A stretch of DNA of 64,000 nt from Alisma plantago-aquatica. Lineage: Eukaryota > Streptophyta > Magnoliopsida > Alismatales > Alismataceae. The translations under genes were made by a program, and so were the position numbers. Shown here piece by piece: positions 1 through 8,717 of the stretch (position 1 is its first letter; each line of letters opens with the position of its first letter). The notes beneath the pieces were generated by a model. It was not told where the DNA came from. It saw only the letters and a program-made list of their open reading frames with translations, and did no database searches. The stretch covers positions 104,352,801 through 104,416,800 of the forward strand of contig OY856413.1 in NCBI GenBank assembly GCA_963693085.1. The letters are read 5' to 3'.

Positions 1-1209
1 TCTGAAGAACAGTGTGCCTTTGTTCAGGGGTGCAAGATTGCCGATTGTTCGCTTCTCGCTGCCGAGTTTTTAATGGACTTCAATAAGAAGAATGCTAATG
101 CTAAAGCTTGCATCAATATTGATCTCACTAAGGCCTACGACCATGTCAGGTGGGACACTTTGTGGAAGATTATGACTGCTATGGGGTTCGACGATAAATG
201 GGTGGCTTTGATTAAGCAATGCTTCACCACGACATCTTTCTCTGTTCTTCTGAACGGGGGACATGTGGGCTTGTTTAGAGCATCTAGCGGTCTGAGACAA
301 GGTGATCCGCTATCCCCCCTCATCTTCACCCTGGCCATGGAAGGCCTTACCCACATGATCAAGGATGCGGAGGATAGGAAAGTCATAAGACCCTACAAGA
401 TCAGAGGTACCAAAGTGAAAACCCACCTCATTTTCACAGACGATGTGATGTTGTTTTCCACGGGTCATGCTAAGGGGCTTAAAGAGTACAAAAAACTGCT
501 TCAGAGATTCGGGCGGTCTACTGGCATGTACATCAATGACATAAAATCACGCATTTACCTCTCGAAATCATGCGATCCTCGAAGGGGCAGATTGAAGACT
601 GCTATGGGGCTCCAGGAGGGCCTTCTACTGTCTAGGTACTTAGGTGCTCCAATCGTCGGCAGCTGAGGTCACTCGAAGGATTTCCAGATGTGTCTCGATA
701 GGTTGAGAGTGAAGATTGATGGGTGGACTGGGATCCGCATGTCTTTGGCGGGTAGGATGATGCTCACTCGGTCCGTGCTCTAGGCCATGGTGAGATTTTT
801 GTGTGATATGTGCATCCTTCCTAAGCCTACTATCAACAACATTACCAAAATAATCAGAAGCTTCGTCTGGAGTGGTAATGCAAAGGGTATCGCATGGGAT
901 ACTATGACTAAATCCTATAAAGCTGGCGACCTAAACCTATCGAAGATGGAGGACATTGCTTATAAGGGGAACCAACGTCGACTCCATAGATTCCTTACAG
1001 AGCGGGAGGGGGTATGGGTGTCTTGGATGAGGGGAAGATACGGTGGCTTTCCTAGGCACCAACCCCTCTCATCTAGGACCTGGGGCGCCTTGGTCGAAGC
1101 TTGGAATCAGACGGGGCACCTTTACATTGTGGATGGCGATGGTTTTTTCTCGCTGGGCAGCAATCAAAAACCGTGGATCCACACAGATACGAGGACTCCG
1201 GTTCCCTAG
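1..1209 (+). pseudogene. LINE ORF2 reverse transcriptase, broken
   Basis: The frame is open from base 1, so the gene is cut by the window edge. Residues typical of plant L1 reverse transcriptase are visible: AFVQG near the start, IDLTKAYDHV, then LRQGDPLSPLIF, followed by FTDD where the catalytic YADD box is expected (about 436-447). The Y-to-F and A-to-T changes leave the two catalytic Asp in place. The frame stops at 664-666, and the thumb/connection region resumes at about 787-1209 (LPKPTINNI, FVWSG). ORF2 copies and reverse-transcribes its own mRNA at nicked target DNA; this copy cannot do so because it is interrupted. Confidence 0.88.
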
Positions 1210-1701
1210 TTCAGACTTCTGTGGGGTAAAGGCCACGTTCCTAAGTGGAGTGTGGCTTGCTACAGGGCAGTTATTAGGAATCACCTTACTAAGGACAGAC
1301 TAGTAAGGTGGGGTATTCCCATTAACCCGAAGTGCTCCTTCTGTGATGAGGAGGAGACATGCCAACACCTCTTCTTCGATTGCCCCATGACCAGGTATGT
1401 GTGGGCGCTCATGTGGCTGAAGAATGGATGGGGCCAACTTGTTGCTGACAATCTAGATGACGTGATGGAGCAAATGAGGAGAAAAGCGAATAACATACAT
1501 GAGGAGAGGTTTTTTGGTCTTTTTTGTACTAACATTTGCTTTAACATTTGGAAAGTACGTAACATGGTTGTCCATGGGCGTGCTAGTACTCGTGATATTT
1601 TCCATTTGGTCAAAATAGATATGGACTTGGCTGTAAAGGCCAGGAGGGGCCAGTGTAGGGGCCTATGCCCCACAACTAGGTTATATTGGGGTTTTATATA
1701 G
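1210..1701 (+). pseudogene. LINE ORF2 C-terminal zf-RVT region
   Basis: This continues ORF2 after a frame break. It carries the plant zf-RVT pattern: LLWGKGHVPKWS, then TKDRLVRWGI, then CSFCDEEETCQHLFFDC, which gives Cys-x2-Cys ... His-x4-Cys spacing. This domain follows the polymerase in plant L1 elements and is thought to bind nucleic acid. The stop at 1699-1701 is about 85 bp before the A-run. It is a remnant of the same LINE and not a separate gene. Confidence 0.85.
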
Positions 1702-1797
1702 AGTACACCCCGTATACCCACACCTTTTTGTAAGTTGTACAATGTAGCTTTGCTACCGCTTTTTGGCAATATACTTACCAATTTCCAAAAAAAAAAA

Positions 1798-2269
1798 TTT
1801 AGATCAATTGGATATACCAATAAAAAGATAAAAGTCAATTACCACACTGCTATAGCAATCTGAAAATATGATCGGTCGAGTTTGAAACTCGACCGATAAA
1901 CATGTCATAATATTCTTCAAAAATTCAGATATTTTTCAATATTGTTCAAATTTTATATATCCAAATCATATCCAAATTTTATATAAATCATAGTTATACG
2001 TAAAATACTAAAAATCATTTAGTGAGACACTATATTTATCAAATTCTGTATTCATGTCATCAAAACCCTAATTTGAGCTGATTAGGGTTTCTGAAATGTT
2101 AACCCTAATTAGGTGGATCAAAGTATGATTAAAACTTCTCATTATATTTAAAACATGAAAATTTAACTACCATCACTAATCAAGCTTTAAACAATGATCA
2201 ACTTAATTAAGCATACAATTATCCAAGTAAACCCTAATCAAATGACTAATTTGAAAACGGGTCATTACA
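1798..2269 (-). repeat. LTR fragment of the LARD family
   Basis: Read on the minus strand, this stretch matches the first ~470 bp of the LTRs at 50711 and 58070, including the inverted motif TCGGTCGAG/CTCGACCGA (about 1872-1898). It begins on the minus strand with TGTAATGACCCG at 2269, a chromovirus-like LTR start. The LINE interrupts it at 1797, so the rest of the LTR should lie beyond the left edge. Confidence 0.8.
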
Positions 2270-2729
2270 CATGTGTACATCCCTGAGACGATGTGAAATC
2301 AACTTGATTTTGTTTAAACTTACTCATTTTCCTTTTACCTCTTCCAAGTTTCTGACATGCTTCTACTTTTGACTCGGCTGACACCTTGTTAGTGGGCATA
2401 CATTGTGACATGTTCTGATGCCAAACCAATAAACAAATCGTTACAATTAAGCGGAATTAAACACAACCAGTGGATTAACAAAAATCACTAAAAATTAAAA
2501 CCTTTTACAAAGAGATCCATTTCAAGAAACTCTGATAACAAGAACCAAAGTAATATATAGATTCTAGTCCACAAAGTACATACCATGTACCTTCTCTTCT
2601 CGAGGATTACATACAATAGTTGCTCTATTAATTCTACACATAAGAAACATAAAACCTCAAGGCGTTCAATGCCAAAATCTTAGATCGATCATAAAATCAC
2701 TAACTACTGACTCCAAGGACCTGAGAGTA
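2270..2729. other. Repeat-derived DNA, no gene
   Basis: This AT-rich, non-coding stretch lies between the LTR fragment and the next insertion. It was continuous with 10144 onward before the Copia-type element inserted. It probably belongs to the chromovirus LTR or internal region, but I cannot place it. Confidence 0.4.
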
Positions 2730-2734
2730 CAAAG
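2730..2734. repeat. Target-site duplication CAAAG
   Basis: The 5 bp CAAAG directly precede the element and are repeated at 10139-10143 directly after it. This marks one complete insertion event. Confidence 0.9.
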
Positions 2735-4155
2735 TGAAAACTACTAGAGGGGGGGTGAATAGAGTTTTATAGATAATTTAACAATTATTGAACTCAAACA
2801 ACCACAATGAAAATATTGGACAAGGAGACACAAGGTTTAGAGTGGTTCCAACTATAGCAAATACTATAGCCGTCAGTCCACTACCCGGTTGCTTACCCAA
2901 CCGGGATTTGAAAAGAAATTTATTTTATTACCTCTTCAAGGAATTTACATAAAATACAATCTCTTTTCCTAAACCCTTCAAGCAGCCTTCACCTAGAAGT
3001 AATCGCCAACCTTGAAGTAGCCTTCCCTTGAAGTAGATGCACCAACTCCCGTTGCACCAGCCTTCTGAAGTAGCTTCCCTTGCGATAGCCTTCTTGAAGT
3101 AGCTTGAAGTCCCCTTCTCCACCTGAGAAGTCAACCCTCTCCAATCCGCAGCCTCCAACCCTAGGAGTAGCAAGGAGAGTACAAAAGATAAACAGGAACA
3201 AGAAAGAAAAAGGAAATTACAACTTATCCTTTAAGCCCAAGGCTTGATATGCCTAGATCAAGCATATAGATCTCCTAGCCAAGTGTGTGAACTTGTGATT
3301 GCTGTGGATAGGAGAATCTAGCCTATAGGACACGAAATTGAGCTAAGGAGAATGTAGACAAATGATCACAGTGCTCAAATTGCTTGCAATAGATTGCTCA
3401 AGTATGCTCAAGTGTATTCTCAAGTGTAACAAGTGATTTATAGTGTCCTATGGCATGTCCTATTTATAGGAATGGCCTAAGTATGCTTAAGGACGTTCTA
3501 GACAACTTCTAGGGGTTTCTAAGTGCTTAACTAGCCGTTAGGTACAAAGTTGTTGCTTTAACAACGGCTAATTAATTTATTCTGCAGTTGCTGTCAGAGA
3601 CCATCTCGGTCGACAAATGGTCGACCGAGACACCTACTCGGTCGAACTTTTGTCGACCGACAGGCTCTCTGGAACAAGTGATTTGCAACGTCTTTCTTCA
3701 ACTACCAACTAACTTGTTTGTTGTGTCTAACGGCTACTTTGGATCTTTCTCGGTCGAGAGGTTTGTCGACCGAGAGTGTCTCGGTCGAGGAGTTCGTCGA
3801 CCGAGAATGATCCTGTTTCAAGATTTCATTTTAGGCACTAATTATATGTGTGAGTGTGCAAAGGTGATCCTAATTAAATGGGATGACATGTCTAACTATA
3901 GTGTTTGGCTAGGGAAAATCTAACGCTTGATTTACATGCAAATCTAAGTACTTGTACATTATATATTTGTACAAGTTTTACACCATTGATTACATTGCAT
4001 GAAAATATAACTGAGTAAGCTCTTGGATTTTTCCCTAGTTGCTTTGCCATCCATCTTAGTCCTGCACACTCAAGTAGCTCGTTAGATTAATAAGAATGAA
4101 ATGTTTGTCATAATCAAAACAAAGGGATTAATCATAATATCCAATTTATCCAACA
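2735..4155 (-). repeat. 3' LTR of the Copia-type element
   Basis: This 1421-bp copy is almost identical to 8718-10138. On the minus strand it starts TGTTGG right after the polypurine tract and ends TTTTCA at the target duplication. The open frames inside it (for example plus-strand 3588-3923, repeated at 9571-9906) are chance ORFs in both LTRs and are not genes. Confidence 0.93.
3461..3806 (-). promoter_or_regulatory. LTR promoter: four hairpins plus TATA box
   Basis: Four inverted repeats with arms TCGGTCGA/TCGACCGA lie at 3604-3630, 3638-3660, 3748-3775 and 3779-3806. Downstream on the minus strand is TATAAATA (3461-3468). Hairpin clusters ahead of a TATA box are known from Sirevirus LTRs. 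This is the 3' LTR copy; the functional 5' copy is at 9444-9789. Confidence 0.7.
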
Positions 4156-4170
4156 ATCTCCCCCTTTTTT
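4156..4170 (-). other. Polypurine tract
   Basis: On the minus strand a run of A and G ending GGGGGAGAT abuts the TG of the 3' LTR. It is the expected plus-strand primer for reverse transcription. Confidence 0.8.
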
Positions 4171-5239
4171 AAGATGACAAACATTTCCTAAATATGAAAT
4201 AAGGAAATATAACTCATGTGAGTTTCATACCTGAAAATTACCTTTTGTAGCCATTTATGTTTTGCAAGTGAGTGCTGGCCAAGATGTGATGAAAACTCAT
4301 TTATATTTTTGATTTTTTATATTCTTTCTCCCCCTTTGTCATTTCAAAAAGATATCCAAGTTGAATATTTTATTTTTCTTCTCCCCCTTAATATTATGCT
4401 CCCCCTTAATATTTGTCCACAATTTGTTTCTCAATCATTTGCAAAGGATGTTAAGCCTTGAAATGATATGAGATTCCCTTAAGCGTATGATGAATGTATA
4501 TTGATTTCTCATTTATCAAAGGATGTTAAGCCCTAAAGTAAATGAGAATCCTCTAAGCTTAGAGTAAATAAAAATGTCTCCACCCAAATGCAAGGGATGT
4601 TAAGCCCTGTTTTGGGTAGAGAGTTCCTTCAAGTACAAGATACTATTTCGAATAAATTCATAAATTGCTTTATAATCAAGGAAAATGTCCAGCTACACAT
4701 GGTGGTTACAATGTTTTTATAAGCTTCTTCAATCAAATGGTCAAAGTTGTTTTTAAGATCTCCCCCTTAGTCTTATGCTTTGCTCCCCCTTAGATAGATA
4801 TCTCAAATGAAAGTTTGAGTACTAAGCAAATATATAAAATGTTGTAGCTGATCTCCATGATTTAACAAAGATGTATGCAATTCATGTCAGTCTGGAAAAC
4901 AGAAACCCGGTCGGTCGACAATTGCTCGACCGACAGTGTGCTCGGTCGACTAGTTGCTCGACCGAGGATGTTTCTGGAGAACTATTTTGTCATTTGTCAA
5001 TTTAGCCACAATTTTTAATAGTTGCCTGTTTTAATTATTACTCCCCTTATTTGTTATGCTCTACAATAACGAACTTATAATCCATATTTTTGAAGATGTC
5101 TCATATGCCTAAAAAAAAAACCATTTGAATCAAGCAAAGATGGCAAACTTCATTCAATAGCATGGAAAATATTACAATCATATAGAAATGACCAATTTAT
5201 TACAATCATTATCATTACAACTAGTACAACTTCAACACT
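4171..5239 (-). other. Non-coding spacer with PPT-like repeats
   Basis: No gene is visible. On the minus strand the stretch repeats the motif AAGGGGGAG at about 4327, 4379, 4398, 4759 and 4781, with a weaker copy at 5041, besides the true tract at 4156. Multiple polypurine-like copies in front of the 3' LTR are reported for Sireviruses. Two further hairpins lie at 4910-4934 and 4941-4966, downstream of the ORF at 5240-6622. Confidence 0.65.
4910..4966. repeat. Two inverted repeats, CGGTCGA/TCGACCG
   Basis: Two near-perfect hairpins (4910-4934 and 4941-4966) have the arms used in the LTR and in the internal cluster at 6783-7054. The 460-codon ORF is therefore flanked on both sides by the same motif. 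Confidence 0.75.
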
Positions 5240-6622
5240 TCACTGGAAAGATTTATGAATTACATCGATGTCCGGATCTTTCCCAAGGAATGGTTCGGCT
5301 CCATAATATTTGACCAGAGTTTGCCAATCCAAAGCACCTGTCGTAGTTAACGCATATGCTTCCAGAAATGTGGGAACTCGGTCAAATCGGAAGTGAGCAG
5401 CTATATCTTGCAATTGCATGGAGGAAAATTGAGTATGTGCAAGATCCATTGATGGTGGAGGTGGAGTTTGATAGTAGTTGTATGAAGGGTTAAATGGGTT
5501 GAGCATGCCAGGATTTAAGGAATGCGGATATTCATCGGTTTGGCTCGGAGAAAGATTTTGCATTCTTTGATTTAAGTATGTCATGGCATGATGGGTATAG
5601 TTGAGTTGGTTACTAAGATGATATTGGGAGCCGACAAGATAAGTGAGAGTATTTTGAATGGGATCAACGGAAAGGTTAGTAGGAGGAGGGGGTGGTGGTA
5701 TATCTTGATGTGATGATTCTCCTTCTACTCTTGCCCTTTTATGACCAAAGTCAATCCCCATCTTCTCTACGGTATTCTTACTTATCTTTGGTGGTCTACG
5801 CTCCCATGTATACCCCATATCTTCAATTTGTAACTTAAGACAATGTTGAGTGATCTGGCATACAAAATCGGCATACGGTGGATTGCCAGAAAATTCAAGC
5901 ATGTTTTTAAGTATTATGCGAATGAAGTTTATAGGAATTTCTTTTATGATAGCATAAATTAGACACATGCGGAAAATAGGGACCTCAGATTTATTTGCTC
6001 TTGGATGTATGTTTGTGGAAACAATGAGGTTTACTATCCTACATGCAGGTTTCAGGTTTATTGCATAATAGGTTCCCCTATCTTCATGACAAGTGGTATT
6101 GGTTTGAAATATGACTCTTTTTATATCACTAAGGCTAGTGGAGTGGTCATCATGGGAAAATAAATTTAGTGGATTGCCGGTGGTAAGGTCAAGGAAATAT
6201 TGGTATTCATCTATATCAATTTCTAGCATATCAAGAATATCCCCTTCGGTAAATTTAAAACTATGCCCATTGACCATGGTGTAAAAGAATGTGGTTTCAT
6301 TTTCGGTGTGGGATAAGAGATTGGCATAGAATTCGTTGACTACCTTAGTGGAATAGAGAGGAAAAGAAGGATAGATGAAGTCCTTCAGCTTCTGCACTCC
6401 AAAGAGATTCTCCAGATCGACTATGTTGATGAAGTCCATAGCTTCGACCGGGCGTCGGGGAAGAGGAGCTTTAGAGGAAAGCAGTAGATATCGATCTCCA
6501 GCATCTCCGTCGACAAAGGCGATGTCGTTGATGATCGTCAGTGGCGGAGTGGCTTCCCGATCTTCTCTTCTTTTTCTTCCGGCGACTTTCTTCTTCCCAC
6601 GGGCAGCTGAGGATGAGGCCAT
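5240..6622 (-). CDS. PF20167-like plant transposon protein, intact
   Basis: This uninterrupted 460-codon ORF starts at an ATG about 140 bp downstream of an internal TATA box. Residues 10-22 are strongly basic (GKKKVAGRKRR), a likely nuclear signal, with a second basic patch KRAR at 295-298. Residues about 76-265 form a globular domain (YPSFPLYSTKVVNEFYANL; a pattern of PR...SEV then IPINFIRIIL). I recognise this from memory as resembling the putative plant transposon protein domain (PF20167, Transposase_32). A Pro run (309-314) leads into a Gln/His/Tyr-rich tail. The complete Athila at 32.5-34.5 kb carries a related domain. Function is unknown. A Copia derivative without pol keeping this frame open suggests that it is useful to the element. 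It is not a transposase by any motif I can see. Confidence 0.8.
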   Translation of the reverse strand: MASSSAARGKKKVAGRKRREDREATPPLTIINDIAFVDGDAGDRYLLLSSKAPLPRRPVEAMDFINIVDLENLFGVQKLKDFIYPSFPLYSTKVVNEFYANLLSHTENETTFFYTMVNGHSFKFTEGDILDMLEIDIDEYQYFLDLTTGNPLNLFSHDDHSTSLSDIKRVIFQTNTTCHEDRGTYYAINLKPACRIVNLIVSTNIHPRANKSEVPIFRMCLIYAIIKEIPINFIRIILKNMLEFSGNPPYADFVCQITQHCLKLQIEDMGYTWERRPPKISKNTVEKMGIDFGHKRARVEGESSHQDIPPPPPPTNLSVDPIQNTLTYLVGSQYHLSNQLNYTHHAMTYLNQRMQNLSPSQTDEYPHSLNPGMLNPFNPSYNYYQTPPPPSMDLAHTQFSSMQLQDIAAHFRFDRVPTFLEAYALTTTGALDWQTLVKYYGAEPFLGKDPDIDVIHKSFQ

Positions 6623-6758
6623 TTGTGTTTCTTGAGTGTGGTGAAGAAGCTAGGAAGATTGGAGGATAAGAATGCTGAAGGGTTGCACGAAAATGCACTA
6701 GAGATGGACTATGGAGGCAAGGAAATGCAAGTGTGAGTAAGTGACTCGTTTTTGCTCC

Positions 6759-7054
6759 TATTTATAGCATTCCAGCGACCTGGTCGGTCGACGATTCGTT
6801 GACCGAGCGTCCGCAACGGTCGAGTTGCAGACGCGCCACTTGGTTCCCCAACGGTCAAAAAAACGGTCATAACGGTCCGTCCGCAACGGTCGTATCCAAC
6901 GGCTATTTCTCGGTCGAGCACTTGTCGACCGATGGTGTCTCGGTCGAGCATTTGTCGACCGACAGTTCGTCCAATATTGAGTCTGTTTAGTATTTGTCGG
7001 TCGAGATAGATGGACTGACCGAGAGGTTCTCGGTCGACGAATTCGTCGACCGAC
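6759..7054 (-). promoter_or_regulatory. Internal promoter: hairpin cluster plus TATA
   Basis: On the minus strand five inverted repeats (about 7028-7054, 6995-7024, 6937-6964, 6907-6932 and 6783-6806) with arms CGGTCGA/TCGACCG are followed by TATAAATA at 6759-6766. The ATG of the ORF ending at 5240 is 137 bp further. The arrangement copies that of the LTR promoter of the same element. I infer an independent transcript for the ORF; no expression data exist here. Confidence 0.65.
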
Positions 7055-7071
7055 AGACTTACTGAGTACAA

Positions 7072-7782
7072 CTTTTAAAGCTGATTTTTAAATGCAAATG
7101 GTAGATCATTTTTGTAGAGCATTTATATGGATATTCTAAGGGAGTAATATTGGAATAATTTAAGGCTTAAATAATAGCAAATGTTTTAATTTTCAAGAAA
7201 AATTTATATTAAGATTAGGTCCAAAGAGAGAATTTCCAAAATAAGCAATTTTTGTCGAAGCTTATTTTAGGTCGCCTTTGACTACGACCATAGCGCCCCT
7301 TAGTCAAGTTTTATTTTGACCAAGAGGCAAAGTTTGCAGATATTATTCAGATTTGAATATATTGAGTCTAATATCTGCATAAGATTTAAATATCAAGTTG
7401 AAGCATACTACTTAATTGGAGACATAATTAATTATTTCAAAAATACTGAGTTAGAGATTTTGTTGCAAGCAATAACATATAACTCATAAGTTATTTTGCT
7501 GGCTTGCAAACAGTTTTCTATGCGCACCCAATGATGAAAGCATGGTATAAAGCATACAATGATAATTCCATTTTATAATTAGTATATGTATAGACCAGAA
7601 AATACTTTTTACGAAAAATCATATGAAAATAGGAATTTTCTTTTCATTTGACTTAGACTTTAAATCATCTAGGGAACAAACTAATATTAATTTCATTTAC
7701 ATTTGTAATTATGTAGAGTTGAGATAGACATAGAAATATGCAACTAATGTCTTTGGTCATATCTCAACTTGATTTTGTTCAT
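7072..7782 (-). other. Non-coding spacer between gag and internal promoter
   Basis: This AT-rich sequence of about 700 bp has no ORF or clear repeat. It is where protease and pol would be expected in an autonomous Copia element, and none is present. Confidence 0.6.
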
Positions 7783-8670
7783 TTAGTTTGGAGGTTTAGG
7801 AATCCAAACTAACTCTACATCTTTTCTCTTATAAGGACATGAAAATGAATAGTGACCAAGGCGCAAACAGTAATGACAACATATTGAGTCAACTTCATAT
7901 CTTTTTCTATGGTTGTGTCCTATGTTGTCATTGGGTGAGGATGTTCTTTTAGGTACATATATAGATTGGGTTTGTGACTTTCTCTGACTAGGTTGTTGAT
8001 GAGATTTTCCTTTAGGCTTGTAACCTAGTCCCCTTCTCCCAATTTGTTGATAGGGATTATCTAGAATTTGATCAAGAATGCCATGGTTATTCAAACTACG
8101 AACTTGTTGTTGTAGCTTGGCAATCTCATCCATTCTTTTCTTAATGTCTATTTTTGCTTGGTCTAGATTTGATGACAATAAATTTTTTTCTTTAACAATA
8201 GTGTCATAATCTATATGGGTGCACAATAATGGTTGTTTCTGAAGATCGTTTACTTGAGTCTGTAAGTTTGAATTTTCAACAGAAAGGAGCTTGCAATCGG
8301 CTTCCATAGATTTTAACTTAAGATCAGAAAATTTATTTCCCTCTTTAAGATTCTCATTTTCAGATGCAAGAGCAAGAAGTTTAACATTTAGATCATCATT
8401 TTCCTTATTTGATTTCTTTAATTTCTTTTTGCACTCAACATATTTATTATGTGTTTCTTCAATAATAGCAACTAGTTCTTCTTTAGATAAATAAAAAAGA
8501 CTTACCTCTTCTTCTTCTTCTTCTTCACTAGTTGTAGCAATAAGGCATTCTTTGTGCTTATCCTCTTCCTTTGATCTCCATGGGCATCCGGTTGTTTTGT
8601 GGCTTGTTCCCAAACACCAATTGCAGCATGTAGTGGTTTTGTCCAAGCACTTTTCACCATTTCCCTCCAT
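7783..8670 (-). CDS. gag: Truncated Copia Gag with two zinc knuckles
   Basis: This intact 295-codon ORF starts 34 bp after the primer-binding site. It has two CCHC knuckles: Cys16-x2-Cys19-x4-His24-x4-Cys29 and Cys265-x2-Cys268-x4-His273-x4-Cys278. Between them lie an acidic run (about 50-56) and a long coiled coil (about 60-195) rich in Lys, Glu, Leu and Asn. The end, VWIPK, matches the WVPK that follows the knuckle in plant Copia Gag. The usual N-terminal capsid-like half (UBN2/retrotran_gag) is missing, so the frame begins directly at the first knuckle. It could package RNA but would need capsid from a helper element. Confidence 0.82.
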   Translation of the reverse strand: MEGNGEKCLDKTTTCCNWCLGTSHKTTGCPWRSKEEDKHKECLIATTSEEEEEEEVSLFYLSKEELVAIIEETHNKYVECKKKLKKSNKENDDLNVKLLALASENENLKEGNKFSDLKLKSMEADCKLLSVENSNLQTQVNDLQKQPLLCTHIDYDTIVKEKNLLSSNLDQAKIDIKKRMDEIAKLQQQVRSLNNHGILDQILDNPYQQIGRRGLGYKPKGKSHQQPSQRKSQTQSIYVPKRTSSPNDNIGHNHRKRYEVDSICCHYCLRLGHYSFSCPYKRKDVELVWIPKPPN

Positions 8671-8703
8671 TCTTCAAGACCTGGTTAGGGTTCCTTGAAG
8701 CCT

Positions 8704-8715
8704 GCTCTGATACTA
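8704..8715 (-). other. Primer-binding site, iMet type
   Basis: On the minus strand this reads TAGTATCAGAGC, one mismatch from the usual plant initiator-Met site TGGTATCAGAGC, 2 bp inside the 5' LTR. It fixes the orientation of the element. Confidence 0.85.
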
Positions 8716-8717
8716 AT

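Larger units (their letters stand above)
1..1797 (+). mobile_element. L1-type LINE, 3' part
   Basis: This is the 3' portion of a non-LTR retrotransposon; the 5' end lies left of the window. The sequence opens inside ORF2 and runs through reverse transcriptase and a C-terminal zinc-knuckle region to a short 3' UTR. It ends in an A-run at about 1787-1797, the usual end of a LINE. It is inserted in an LTR fragment that starts directly after the A-run. Stops and frame changes at about 664, 783 and 1207 show that it is dead. Confidence 0.9.

Noticed and set aside
3588..3923. 111-codon plus-strand ORF, repeated at 9571-9906
   Set aside because: It lies wholly in both LTRs, antisense to the element, and its codons are hairpin sequence; no domain.
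3604..7054. Palindromes as terminal inverted repeats of small DNA transposons
   Set aside because: They are short, clustered, and occupy fixed positions in LTR and internal promoters, without target duplications around them.
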